Shown: in pieces, positions 7,386 to 15,862 of the stretch
How positions within the stretch are numbered: the stretch's first letter is position 1
How the letters are laid out: every line of letters begins with the position of its first letter
Source: Pedobacter mucosus
GTDB taxonomy: Bacteria; Bacteroidota; Bacteroidia; Sphingobacteriales; Sphingobacteriaceae
Assembly: GCF_022200785.1 (NCBI RefSeq)
Contig: NZ_CP087585.1
Coordinates: 4,588,001-4,652,000, forward strand
Length of the DNA: 64,000 nt
Direction: 5' to 3'
Position numbers and translations under genes: made by a program
Notes under the pieces: generated by a model
The model's input: only the letters and a program-made list of their open reading frames with translations
Database searches by the model: none
What the model was told of the DNA's origin: nothing

Positions 7386-10256
7386 ATGCACATGAAACCA
7401 TTTTTACATGAAGTTGCCGAAGATTTAGTTGCTAAATTTGGAAATCAACTTGAGAACTGTGCTATAGTTTTCAATAATAAACGACCAGCTGCATACTTAC
7501 AAAAACACTTCGCAGATTTAATTGGCAAGCCCTTTTTCAGTCCATCGTTTTTTACCATACAAGAGTTTTTTGCTTGCTCAACGAGTTATAAAATTGCCGA
7601 TTTCTATTTGCAGTTTTTTACACTTCACCGAATATATAATCAGCTCTTAGCTGAGGAGAAGTTGGAAACCATTTCAAGTCATAAGTTTTTTCCCTTAGCA
7701 AAAATAATTTTAAGTGATTTTAACCAAATCGATGCTGATTTAGTTGATGTTGAAAAGTTGTATCGCGATTTAGAAGACATTTCGGTTATCAACAAAGAAT
7801 TCGATTATTTAAGTGCGGAACAATATGAGTTCTTATCACAATTCTGGACTTCTTATTCAGAAGGGAAACACAAAAAGCAGCAGGAATTATTTATTAAAAT
7901 GTGGCGCAGAATGCCAAAATTGTATAATAAATTTCATGCTACACTAAAAGAAAAAGGCTATTTAACCAATGGTTCAGTTTATCGCCATCTGGCGGATTAC
8001 ATCACAAATCACCAGGAATTTATTTCCAATTTTGATAAGGGGAAAGTTATTTTCGTCGGTTTTAATGCGCTAAGCAGTGCCGAAGCTAAAATATTTACAC
8101 AATTACAAGATGCCGAAAAAGCGTTGTTTTACTTCGATGCAGATACCTATTATTTAGATGATACATCGCAAGAGGCTGGTTTATTTCTGCGGAAAAATAT
8201 TAACAAACTAGGCTTAGAAAACGTTTTTGCAAATCAGAAAAGCCTGATGAAAACTGGCGAACATCACGTAAACGTTTTCAAAGTTCAAGGTCAGTCTGCT
8301 CAAGCAAAAATTCTCAATAACATTTTAGAACAGGATTATGCAAATTCGGAAAGTGTTGGCAAAACCGTTGTGGTTTTGGCTGATGAAAGTTTGCTAATTC
8401 CAACTTTACAAACAATTCCAACTACTTTTAATGGTTCAGCAATCGACCTTAATGTAACCATGGGTTTTGCGTTATCAACCTCAAGCATTTTTGGTTTGGT
8501 TGATCTCTGGTTAACGAGTCAGCTGGAAATTTTACAAGCCGATAAAGTAACCTACAAAAATGTCGAAGCATTTTTAACCCATCCACTAACGGGTTTAACG
8601 CAAAAAATGCGTGATAAGATTTTAACGGCCTTGTTGGAAGAAAATAAAGTGGAAATTGATCATAAACGTTTGTTAAGACAAAGTGGATTGTTCGAGGCTT
8701 TTTACAAAAAAATAGATAATCCACAACATGTTGTAACCAATTTGTTGGATGTGTTGGATTTCGTTTTAACCAGATTATCAAACGCAAAAACATTAAAGAA
8801 AATTGATGCCGAGCTTTTTGTAAAAACCATTCAGGAGTTAAATCGATTGCATGATACTTTTAGTAATCACATCGGAAAAGAGGAAATTCCTTTCGTAATT
8901 TACCTTGTTCAAAAATCGCTACAGGCCATAGCGGTTCCACTTTCTGGCGATCCGTTAAATGGAATTCAGGTGATGGGGCTGTTAGAGACCAGAAACCTAA
9001 ACTTTGATAAAGTAGTGATTTTAGGTTTTAATGAAGGCATAATTCCAAAATCTTCCATCGGAAATAGTTTCATTCCTGATTCTATTCGAAGGGTTTATGG
9101 TTTGCCGGTTTTAGAAAATCTTGATGCCATTTCATCATACATGGTTTATCGATTAATGCAAAGAGCGAAGAACATCAACTTTGTTTATAATAGCTTAACC
9201 GACGAATCTACATCAGGCGAAGCCAGCAGGATCTTGAAGCAATTGGAATATGAAAGCGGTTTTAAATTTACTTACAACGAGCTTAATCTGGATTTAAAAA
9301 CGGAATCGTTTAAGGAAGTTCAGATTGAGAAAACCGGAAATGCTTTTATTCAAGAAACATTAAAAAAGTATCTTGATAAAAAGAAAATACTTTCCCCATC
9401 GGCATTAACGCAATATATTTCCAATCCAATAGATTTTTTCTTTAATTATATTGCCGGGATAAAAGAACCGAAAGAAATTAGTGCTGTTGTTGAAGCAAAT
9501 GAAATTGGTTCTATTTTGCACAAAGTGATGGAGTATTTCTATCAGGATTTAAGACAAGCGGAAATTACCAGCGAACGAATTAACGAGCAAAGAAAGAAGG
9601 TTCCTAAATTAATTCAGAAAGCTTTTAATGCGGTAATGTTTAAACATCCGGATTTGGTAATGGAATACAAAGGCATGCAAAAAGTAATTCTGGCGATTGT
9701 TGATGCTTATGTGAATATTATTCTAAATCAGGATATTTCACAAACGCCTTTTACCATTATCAATTTAGAGCAAAAGGTGGAGGCTGTAATTAGCTTTCCA
9801 CTTAACGGGAAAGAAGAAAGCGTAAAAATATTTGGTTACATAGATAGGGTTGATGTTAAAGACGGAATCACGAAAATTATCGATTACAAAACAGGAAGTG
9901 ATAAATTGGCTTTTAAAGACGTCGATGAACTTTTCAATTCTGATGGAAAACACATCAATAAAGCCTTAATCCAGACCCTGCTTTACACCTTCGCTTATGA
10001 GCAGTTTTCTGGTAAAACTTGTGTAGAACCTAATCTTTATATTGTAAAAACAATGAACGATCCGGCTTTTGGGGGCGTTTGGTTTAAATCTAACAGGCAA
10101 GTTTTGAGAGGCGATTTTTTAGAAGAAACTAAACCCCTATTTTTGGCTAAGCTAAAGGAGAAACTTGCTGAGCTCTTCGGTTCGCCTTATTTTAAGGCTA
10201 GTGATATTCCTGATAATTATAAGTATTCTATTTATAAAACGCTGTTTGGGAAGTAG
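7386..10256 (+). CDS. addB: PD-(D/E)XK nuclease family protein, AddB-like subunit lacking Fe-S cysteines
   Basis: A 956-residue protein paired with the AddA-like helicase. The N-terminal two thirds look like a degenerate helicase; NKRPAAYLQKHF replaces any good Walker A. The C-terminal nuclease core is intact: GYIDRVDVKDGITKIIDYKTGS contains the catalytic Asp and D-x-K. AddB and Cas4 nucleases usually hold a 4Fe-4S cluster with one Cys at the start of this domain and three at the end. Here those positions read YISNPIDFF and DNYKYSIYKTLFGK, with no Cys. The start at 7386 gives MHMK; the ATG at 7392 is an equally plausible start. Confidence 0.82.
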   Translation: MHMKPFLHEVAEDLVAKFGNQLENCAIVFNNKRPAAYLQKHFADLIGKPFFSPSFFTIQEFFACSTSYKIADFYLQFFTLHRIYNQLLAEEKLETISSHKFFPLAKIILSDFNQIDADLVDVEKLYRDLEDISVINKEFDYLSAEQYEFLSQFWTSYSEGKHKKQQELFIKMWRRMPKLYNKFHATLKEKGYLTNGSVYRHLADYITNHQEFISNFDKGKVIFVGFNALSSAEAKIFTQLQDAEKALFYFDADTYYLDDTSQEAGLFLRKNINKLGLENVFANQKSLMKTGEHHVNVFKVQGQSAQAKILNNILEQDYANSESVGKTVVVLADESLLIPTLQTIPTTFNGSAIDLNVTMGFALSTSSIFGLVDLWLTSQLEILQADKVTYKNVEAFLTHPLTGLTQKMRDKILTALLEENKVEIDHKRLLRQSGLFEAFYKKIDNPQHVVTNLLDVLDFVLTRLSNAKTLKKIDAELFVKTIQELNRLHDTFSNHIGKEEIPFVIYLVQKSLQAIAVPLSGDPLNGIQVMGLLETRNLNFDKVVILGFNEGIIPKSSIGNSFIPDSIRRVYGLPVLENLDAISSYMVYRLMQRAKNINFVYNSLTDESTSGEASRILKQLEYESGFKFTYNELNLDLKTESFKEVQIEKTGNAFIQETLKKYLDKKKILSPSALTQYISNPIDFFFNYIAGIKEPKEISAVVEANEIGSILHKVMEYFYQDLRQAEITSERINEQRKKVPKLIQKAFNAVMFKHPDLVMEYKGMQKVILAIVDAYVNIILNQDISQTPFTIINLEQKVEAVISFPLNGKEESVKIFGYIDRVDVKDGITKIIDYKTGSDKLAFKDVDELFNSDGKHINKALIQTLLYTFAYEQFSGKTCVEPNLYIVKTMNDPAFGGVWFKSNRQVLRGDFLEETKPLFLAKLKEKLAELFGSPYFKASDIPDNYKYSIYKTLFGK

Positions 10257-10265
10257 TTTTTTTCG

Positions 10266-10550
10266 CCGTTGGTTGAAACCAACGGTAAAGAAGTTATAGC
10301 GATTGTTTTAGGCAAAATGTTTTAAGTGCTGTTTTTTTCCGTTGGTTGAAATCAACGGTAAGGAGGTAGCGATCGCTATATCTTTCATCGCAGTCTGCTT
10401 TAGCTGACTGATTGGTAGAAATGGTATTGAAACTATAGCGTTAGTTATAAGCAATTGCTATAAGCTTCTGTTTTTTCGCCGTTGGTTAAAACCAACGGTA
10501 AGAAAGTAGCGATCGCTATTTATTTCATCGCAGTCTGCTTTAGCTGACTG
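10266..10550. repeat. REP/BIME-like cluster: two 72-base three-hairpin units plus one partial unit
   Basis: Two near-identical units (10339-10410 and 10479-10550, 140 bases apart) each contain three palindromes in order: CCGTTGG...CCAACGG, the perfect TAGCGATCGCTA (10367-10378, 10507-10518), and CAGTCTGCTTTAGCTGACTG. A lone first hairpin stands at 10266-10285. The cluster fills the gap between addB and the Y1 transposase gene, the usual position of REP sequences relative to their RAYT. Confidence 0.8.
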
Positions 10551-10570
10551 ACTGAATAAAAAATCCTATA

Positions 10571-10584
10571 TTGGCTTTAGCCAA
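10571..10584. repeat. Short hairpin just upstream of the Y1 transposase start
   Basis: TTGGCTTTAGCCAA is a 5-bp stem with a TTTA loop, 10 bases before the start codon. A sibling (CGGCTTTAGCCG) occurs at 1387. It may be a recognition hairpin for the transposase or a translational control element; neither can be shown here. Confidence 0.55.
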
Positions 10585-10594
10585 ACTATAAAAT

Positions 10595-11053
10595 ATGTCG
10601 TATGTAAGAATTTGGGTGCACCTTGTGTTCTCAACTAAAAACCGACATCCCTATTTAACAAAAGGCATCCGCTATAAAGTTCAAAACCATATTATCGAAA
10701 ATTGTAAAGAGAAATTGATTTTTCTGCAAGCAATTAACGGTTATACGGAGCATTTACATTGCTTAATATCACTTGGTAAGGAACAATCAATCGCTAAAGT
10801 GGCACAACTTATTAAAGGAGAATCTGCTTTCTGGATCAATAAAAATCAGCTGGTTGAAGGAACTTTTATGTGGCAAGATGATTACTATGCGATATCTGTA
10901 AGCGAATCGATCGTGGCTGCAGTAATTAATTATATAAAAAATCAAGAGACTCATCATGATAAGAAAACATTCGATGATGAGGTGAAAACATTTCATCGCA
11001 AGTACAAATTTGGTAATATGTCATTTGAGGAAAGTCTAAACTCAGATCGGTAA
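10595..11053 (+). CDS. IS200/IS605-type Y1 transposase, probably a REP-associated tyrosine transposase (RAYT)
   Basis: A 152-residue HUH endonuclease of the Y1_Tnp family, which nicks single-stranded DNA hairpins through a covalent phosphotyrosine. Seen: the HUH motif as EHLHCL, and the catalytic tyrosine in NYIKNQETHH followed by the KKTF and E/E/F pattern of this family. It appears intact. No TnpB and no classic IS ends are visible. It sits directly after a cluster of palindromic units, which favours a domesticated RAYT over a recently inserted IS200. Only the left flank carries the hairpins. The overlapping minus-strand frame (10787-10996) is a shadow. Confidence 0.88.
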   Translation: MSYVRIWVHLVFSTKNRHPYLTKGIRYKVQNHIIENCKEKLIFLQAINGYTEHLHCLISLGKEQSIAKVAQLIKGESAFWINKNQLVEGTFMWQDDYYAISVSESIVAAVINYIKNQETHHDKKTFDDEVKTFHRKYKFGNMSFEESLNSDR

Positions 11054-11360
11054 GCCATATTTAACTATCAAGATTTACAAAACTGAACTGAAACTTTTGT
11101 GACAATGAAGGCTAGAAAGAATTCAAGTTTTGCAAAAAGCAGAAACACTTTAGTGCTTGAAAATCTTAACAATTAAGAAACTTTGTTAAATCAATCAATT
11201 TAGATAGAAAAACTTGTATAACGCGACGGTTTTAGTACAATTACAAACTCCAAAACCTTAATGCCCAACAAAATTTTAGCGTTTGATTCTTAATCAATCA
11301 AAACTTTAAAATTAACTTCATAAAGTATCATTATTATTATAAAATACCCGCCTAATTCCC
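11054..11360. other. Intergenic region without recognisable gene
   Basis: About 300 bases of AT-rich sequence between the transposase gene and the pdhB promoter. I see no ORF with coding character, no tRNA-like fold and no copy of the left-flank REP hairpins. Confidence 0.6.
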
Positions 11361-11392
11361 TTTGGTTTCAATGTGATTAATAATTATATTTG
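11361..11392 (+). promoter_or_regulatory. Bacteroidota-type promoter for pdhB
   Basis: TTTG (11361-11364) and TATATTTG (11385-11392) are separated by 20 bases, matching the Bacteroidota -33/-7 consensus TTTG-N19-21-TAnnTTTG. The predicted leader to the ATG at 11415 is short. Confidence 0.7.
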
Positions 11393-11414
11393 CGCCTGTT
11401 AGTTAAAATTTACA

Positions 11415-12401
11415 ATGAGAGAAATCCAATTTAGAGAAGCACTACGCGAAGCCATGCAAGAAGAAATGCGCAAAGATGACCGCATTTTTTTATTAGGTGA
11501 AGAAGTAGCAGAATATAACGGCGCATACAAAGTTAGTCAAGGTATGCTTGATGAATTTGGTGAAAAACGTATTATTGATACACCAATTGCCGAATTAGGT
11601 TTCGCTGGTATTGCAACTGGTGCCGCAACAGCTGGCCTTATTCCAATTGTAGAATTCATGACGTTTAACTTCTCGTTGGTTGCAATCGATCAGATTATCA
11701 ACGGAGCAGCTAAAATTTTATCAATGAGCGGTGGACAATTTTCTTGTCCGATGGTTTTTCGTGGCCCAACAGGTAACGCAGGCCAATTAGGTGCACAGCA
11801 CTCGCAAAATTTTGAAAATTGGTTTGCAAATACACCAGGCTTAAAAGTGGTTATTCCATCTACGCCTTACGAAGCAAAAGGATTATTAAAACAAGCTATC
11901 ATTGATCCAGATCCTGTAATTTTTATGGAATCCGAAGTAATGTATGGTGATAAAGGTGATGTTCCAGCGGAAGAATATTACATTGAATTTGGCAAAGCGA
12001 ACGTAACTAAAGAAGGTACTGATGTAACTATTGTAACTTTCGGTAAAATGTTAACTCGTGTTGTTAATCCGGCTGTAGAAGAATTAACTAAAGAAGGCAT
12101 TAACGTTGAAGTTATCGATTTACGTACGGTTCGCCCTATTGATTACGATACAATCATCGCGTCTGTTAAGAAAACTAATCGTTTAGTTGTTGTTGAAGAA
12201 GCTTGGCCATTGGCGTCACTTTCTGGTGAGATTGCTTTTATGGTTCAAAAACATGCTTTCGATTATCTAGATGCGCCAGTTTTACGTATTACTTGTGCCG
12301 ATGTTCCACTTCCATATGCACCAACTTTAATCGCTGCTAGTTTACCAAATGCAGATCGTGTAGTTAAAGCGGTGAAGGAAGTAATGTACGTTAAAAAATA
12401 A
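11415..12401 (+). CDS. pdhB: Pyruvate dehydrogenase E1 component, beta subunit
   Basis: A 328-residue transketolase-like beta subunit. With a separate alpha subunit it forms the thiamine-diphosphate E1 that decarboxylates pyruvate and acetylates lipoyl-E2. Seen: MREIQFREALREAM at the N terminus, GEEVAEYNGAYKVSQGM (TPP pocket), FMTFNFSLVAIDQIINGAAK and GAQHSQNFENWFANTPGLKV, all standard for PdhB, and the C-terminal transketolase domain with VVEEAW. pdhA is not adjacent, so it must be encoded elsewhere. A second, fused E1 of branched-chain type lies at 50514. Confidence 0.93.
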   Translation: MREIQFREALREAMQEEMRKDDRIFLLGEEVAEYNGAYKVSQGMLDEFGEKRIIDTPIAELGFAGIATGAATAGLIPIVEFMTFNFSLVAIDQIINGAAKILSMSGGQFSCPMVFRGPTGNAGQLGAQHSQNFENWFANTPGLKVVIPSTPYEAKGLLKQAIIDPDPVIFMESEVMYGDKGDVPAEEYYIEFGKANVTKEGTDVTIVTFGKMLTRVVNPAVEELTKEGINVEVIDLRTVRPIDYDTIIASVKKTNRLVVVEEAWPLASLSGEIAFMVQKHAFDYLDAPVLRITCADVPLPYAPTLIAASLPNADRVVKAVKEVMYVKK

Positions 12402-12417
12402 TTGAGCTTATTCAATA

Positions 12418-12440
12418 TCAGTCTGAGCTTGTCGAAGACC
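12418..12440. repeat. Single arm of the GAGCTTGTCGAAG intergenic repeat
   Basis: TCTGAGCTTGTCGAAGACC matches one arm of the inverted repeat at 34634-34691. Only one arm is present here, so it is a partial copy. Confidence 0.5.
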
Positions 12441-12555
12441 AAAATATACGAATCCTCCAAAGCAATTTGGGGGATTTTTTAGTTCATATCTTTTCCGTGT
12501 CCTCCGTGTTTTTATGGTGATTTTTAGAAAACTTACATTCAGCAATTCTTTGGTT

Positions 12556-12619
12556 ATTGCAGTCCCGCTGTTTGCTAAAGCCTCGCAGAAAAAGCTCGGT
12601 CTACCGCTTCCATCGGGTT
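12556..12619 (-). repeat. Dispersed hairpin repeat, minus-strand copy
   Basis: Read on the minus strand the arms are GATGGAAGCGGTAG and AGCGGGACTGCAAT around a GC-rich interior, aligning with the copy at 38373-38437 (GATAGCAGTGGAAAGC ... AGCAGGACTGAAC). A stretch resembling the CCGTG-type repeat (TTTCCGTGTCCTCCGTG, about 12488) precedes it. Confidence 0.5.
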
Positions 12620-12748
12620 TATTTAAGTTAAGTCTATTCAAAGAACTTAGTTCAGCTTCCTGCTAAAACCTTAATTCGAACATAGTTTTAGGCAGATACT
12701 CTGATTTTTTGAAAATTTTGTAAATTCATCTTGGCTAATTTCAATGAT

Positions 12749-13120
12749 ATGGAAAATCAAAAGCAAGAAAATATCGATGAATATATTTCGCGATTTTCAT
12801 TAGAAACCCAAAAACTATTGCAAGTCGTTCGGCAAACAATCCATCAGGTTATACCAGAAGCCAAGGAAGTAATTAGTTACGGAATGCCAGCTTTTAAAGT
12901 AAATAAAATACTGGTTTACTTTGCTGGCTATAAAAATCATATTGGGTTTTATCCAACAGGATCTGGAATTGACGCATTCAAGTCAGAATTTACAGACTAT
13001 AAATGGAGCAAAGGAGCTGTTCAATTTCCATTAAATAAACCATTGCCACTAGATTTAATCACGAGAATAACAAAGTTTAGAGCAAATGAAGATTTGGAGC
13101 AGGCCAAAAAGAAAAAATGA
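12749..13120 (+). CDS. DUF1801 / YdhG-like small protein
   Basis: A 123-residue protein of the DUF1801 (YdhG-like) family. Typical segments are EYISRFSLETQKLLQVVRQTI, EAKEVISYGMPAFKV, LVYFAGYKNHIGFYP and WSKGAVQFPLNKPLP. Bacillus relatives have been linked to intracellular iron handling; that role is not established here. A TTG at 12731 would add six residues, but the ATG at 12749 (MENQKQ) fits family length better. It is a single gene ending at its own terminator. Confidence 0.8.
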   Translation: MENQKQENIDEYISRFSLETQKLLQVVRQTIHQVIPEAKEVISYGMPAFKVNKILVYFAGYKNHIGFYPTGSGIDAFKSEFTDYKWSKGAVQFPLNKPLPLDLITRITKFRANEDLEQAKKKK

Positions 13121-13130
13121 ATTTTGGCAA

Positions 13131-13165
13131 AAAAAAATGGTCTGTGAAGACACAGACCATAATAA
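13131..13165. terminator. Bidirectional terminator
   Basis: ATGGTCTGTG (13137-13146) and CACAGACCAT (13151-13160) form a perfect 10-bp stem with loop AAGA, preceded by an A-run that becomes a T-run for the minus-strand gene. Confidence 0.8.
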
Positions 13166-13181
13166 TGTATTATTAGTAAAA

Positions 13182-13883
13182 TTAATATAATAAAAATATA
13201 GCTGGTTTTTTATGAAGATCAATTTCTTCTTTACGCCATAAATAAACGGTTTGAGTTTTTATAAACTCATCTTCAGCTGTTAAATTGCAAGCGATACATA
13301 ATTGCGTATTAGGTTTGCAACTTTTTAAAATTTCTTCCAACATTTGATTGTTTCGAAAAGGTGTTTCGATAAAAATCTGAGTTTGTTTATAGCGACTGGC
13401 CGATAAATCTAAATCTTTAACGCGTTTAGTCCGTTGCTCTTTATCTATTGGCAAATAACCCCAAAAAGCAAAACTTTGTCCATTAAAACCCGAAGCCATC
13501 AGCGCTAGCAAAATAGAACTCGGACCAACCAAAGGCACCACTTTAATTTTGCGTTTATGTGCTTCAGCAACAATGTCAGCGCCAGGATCAGCAATTCCTG
13601 GGCAGCCAGCTTCACTCATTAAACCTACATTTTTTCCAGCTAGAAGTTCGACAAAAAATTGATTTAGATCGGTACGGTTATGCTTTCCATAATCATGTAC
13701 AATTAAATCTTTTTGTGGCGTTTTTAAACCTGCTTCTTTTAAAAAGCGACGGGCTGTTTTACTATTTTCAACAATATAAGTATCGATTTGATTAATGGTA
13801 TCAACCAAATAAGGTGTAAAAGTTTTGTGTGAAACCTCTTCTGCCAGAGGTACAGGGATTAAGTATAAAGTGCCGTTTTGCAT
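13182..13883 (-). CDS. SAM-dependent methyltransferase, RsmI-like tetrapyrrole-methylase fold
   Basis: A 233-residue protein of the RsmI/YraL branch of the tetrapyrrole methylase fold; RsmI 2'-O-methylates C1402 of 16S rRNA. Seen: LYLIPVPLAE at the start, the SAM-loop region GLMSEAGCPGIADPGADIV, VVPLVGPSSILLALMASG and ETPFRNNQMLEEIL. It is shorter than E. coli RsmI (286 aa), with a different N terminus and no C-terminal extension; Bacteroidota often encode this form besides canonical RsmI. The rRNA target is therefore inferred rather than certain. Confidence 0.85.
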   Translation of the reverse strand: MQNGTLYLIPVPLAEEVSHKTFTPYLVDTINQIDTYIVENSKTARRFLKEAGLKTPQKDLIVHDYGKHNRTDLNQFFVELLAGKNVGLMSEAGCPGIADPGADIVAEAHKRKIKVVPLVGPSSILLALMASGFNGQSFAFWGYLPIDKEQRTKRVKDLDLSASRYKQTQIFIETPFRNNQMLEEILKSCKPNTQLCIACNLTAEDEFIKTQTVYLWRKEEIDLHKKPAIFLLY

Positions 13884-14161
13884 GGGGTAAAAATACTTAC
13901 AATAAATAGATTTTAAGTTTTAAAATTCAAGGATTATGCAATATAATCTCTTTTCTAAACACTGGTGTAGCAAATTTTATTTCTTAATGACTTATTTTCT
14001 GCACAATTATAAAACACATAAAGCGTTAAATAATAGTTAAATATGCTGTTTAAGGCAATATTATAACGAAATCCAAAAAACTATGCTTGCATATTAAACC
14101 TTGGATAATTTTGGTTCTCTAATTGATACACACTGATTAGGTTATTAAAATAAACACACAA

Positions 14162-15820
14162 ATGAAAACACTGAAATCTACGGCTATTGTGCTGGGGCTT
14201 TTTATGCTCCTTGCCGGAACCACATCCCTAGTTAGGGCACAAGACTACCAAGACAATTATCAGAATGATGGTTACAACACTGATAATGTTTCTTTACAAA
14301 CTTTTTATGATGAACTTTCGCCCTATGGAACTTGGATTCAGGATCCACAATATGGTTATGTTTGGCGTCCAGATGTAGATCAAAGTGATTTCCGCCCTTA
14401 TTACACCAATGGGCGCTGGGCAATGACGGAATATGGCAATACCTGGGTTTCTAATTATGACTGGGGTTGGGCGCCATTTCACTATGGTCGTTGGGTAATT
14501 AACAATACTCGACAATGGATTTGGATGCCAGATACGAATTGGGGTCCGGCTTGGGTTGATTGGAGAAGTGGTGACGGCCAATATGGATGGGCGCCAATGG
14601 CTCCTAGTATTAACATCAATTTAAGCTTCGGTCGCCGCTATGTAGTGCCAGAATTCTGCTGGAATTTTATTCCTCAGGCTAGTATTTATATTAACAGTTT
14701 TCCGAGATATGATTATGGACGCAATAATGTATATATCCGCAATACGACGATAATTAATAATACTTACGTTTACAACAAAAGAAACTATTATGGTGGCCCA
14801 AGGGTAGAAGATATCCGCAGGGCAACAAACCGCAATGTAACGGTTTATCGTTTCGATCAAAGTAACAGACCAGGCGCAAGTAGGATTGGAAGTAGAGAAG
14901 TTTCTATTTACAGACCAAGACCAGAGCGCAATGCAGATAATCGCAATGCGGCACCGCGAAAGTTTGAACAAGGAAATGCTGGTTTCAACCGAGGCGGAAG
15001 AGATAACAATAATACGAACCGCCCAAATGGAAATGCAAATAACAATAGACCTAGTCAGCAAAATGATTCAAGAAGGCCACAAGTAGATAGAGGTAATTTA
15101 GGTAGAGATAATAATCAACCTAACAGAGGCGATGTTTATAACCGAAATTCTACAGAAAGAGCAGATCGGATAAATTCTAATGGTATCGATCAAAGAAATA
15201 GAGGTAATTCTCAGGATCAACAACGTAGTCAACAAATACAACAACAGCGCACCGAGCGTAATGCTCAAAACGGAATAAATCAAGATCAACAAAGAGTGCG
15301 AGCAGATCAACAACGTGCACAACAAACTCAGGAACGTACTGCAAAATTTGAACAACAAAGAGCGCAACGAGATGCTCAAGCAAACCAACAACGTAGTCAG
15401 CAGGCTGATCAACAACGTGCACAACAAACTCAGGAAGGTTCTGCACAATTTGAACAACAAAGAGCGCAACGAGATGCTCAAGCAAACCAACAACGTAGTC
15501 AGCAGGCTGATCAACAACGTGCTCAACAAGCACAACAAAGATCTGCTCAAGTTGAGCAGCAAAGGGCTCAACGAGATGCTCAGGCAAATCAACAACGTAG
15601 TCAACAAGCAGAGCAGCAGCGAACTCAACAAGCGCAACAACAACAAAGAAGTGAACAAGCTCAGCAACAAAGAGCGCAACAACAGCAACAAAGAGATCAG
15701 CAGAGACAACAAAGAGTTGAACGTCCTGCTGAAACTAGACAAGCACCACCACAACAAAATACTAGTGGCGAAAGAAGCGGCTCTGAGGGAGGAAGACCAT
15801 CAAGAGGTGGTAGAGGTTAA
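14162..15820 (+). CDS. Secreted DUF6600-like protein with long Gln/Arg-rich repeat tail
   Basis: A 552-residue protein in three parts: a signal peptide (to about residue 26, ending VRAQ), an aromatic-rich domain (about 40-210) with recurrent WxP/YGW motifs such as YGTWIQDPQYGYVWRP and WGWAPFHYGRWV, and a tail from about 260 that is almost wholly Gln, Arg, Asn and Ala. The first domain resembles DUF6600, found in exported Bacteroidota proteins of unknown function. The tail holds three 34-residue repeats and is probably disordered or coiled. Long leucine-rich frames on the opposite strand are by-products of CAA/CAG codons. Confidence 0.8.
   Translation: MKTLKSTAIVLGLFMLLAGTTSLVRAQDYQDNYQNDGYNTDNVSLQTFYDELSPYGTWIQDPQYGYVWRPDVDQSDFRPYYTNGRWAMTEYGNTWVSNYDWGWAPFHYGRWVINNTRQWIWMPDTNWGPAWVDWRSGDGQYGWAPMAPSININLSFGRRYVVPEFCWNFIPQASIYINSFPRYDYGRNNVYIRNTTIINNTYVYNKRNYYGGPRVEDIRRATNRNVTVYRFDQSNRPGASRIGSREVSIYRPRPERNADNRNAAPRKFEQGNAGFNRGGRDNNNTNRPNGNANNNRPSQQNDSRRPQVDRGNLGRDNNQPNRGDVYNRNSTERADRINSNGIDQRNRGNSQDQQRSQQIQQQRTERNAQNGINQDQQRVRADQQRAQQTQERTAKFEQQRAQRDAQANQQRSQQADQQRAQQTQEGSAQFEQQRAQRDAQANQQRSQQADQQRAQQAQQRSAQVEQQRAQRDAQANQQRSQQAEQQRTQQAQQQQRSEQAQQQRAQQQQQRDQQRQQRVERPAETRQAPPQQNTSGERSGSEGGRPSRGGRG
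15300..15606 (+). repeat. Three in-frame 102-bp tandem repeats inside the DUF6600-like gene
   Basis: The unit recurs at 102-base steps; the equivalent point is 15326, 15428 and 15530. Each encodes 34 residues of the form ...FEQQRAQRDAQANQQRSQQ.... The first two units are almost identical at DNA level and the third is more diverged. A multiple of three keeps the frame. Confidence 0.85.
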
Positions 15821-15823
15821 TGT

Positions 15824-15858
15824 AATAGTCCCGATGAAAATCGGGACTATTTTTTTGC
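15824..15858. terminator. Bidirectional terminator between convergent genes
   Basis: AATAGTCCCGAT (15824-15835) and ATCGGGACTATT (15840-15851) make a perfect 12-bp stem with a GAAA loop, followed by a T-run. Confidence 0.88.
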
Positions 15859-15862
15859 CGAA

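Noticed and set aside
7386..10256. Defence-system nuclease
   Set aside because: The tight pairing with an AddA-like helicase and full length point to housekeeping recombination repair.
10266..10285. Simple terminator for addB
   Set aside because: It could terminate transcription, but the same hairpin recurs in two further units, so a repeat origin explains it better.
10367..10378. GCGATCGC as the cyanobacterial HIP1 palindrome
   Set aside because: The window is clearly Bacteroidota and the octamer occurs only within the REP units, so the match is coincidental.
14621..15061. Minus-strand frames inside the DUF6600-like gene
   Set aside because: They overlap a gene with signal peptide and recognisable domain; no independent support.
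15098..15757. Long leucine-rich frame on the minus strand
   Set aside because: It is the reverse reading of CAA/CAG repeats in the DUF6600-like gene; low complexity and no start context.
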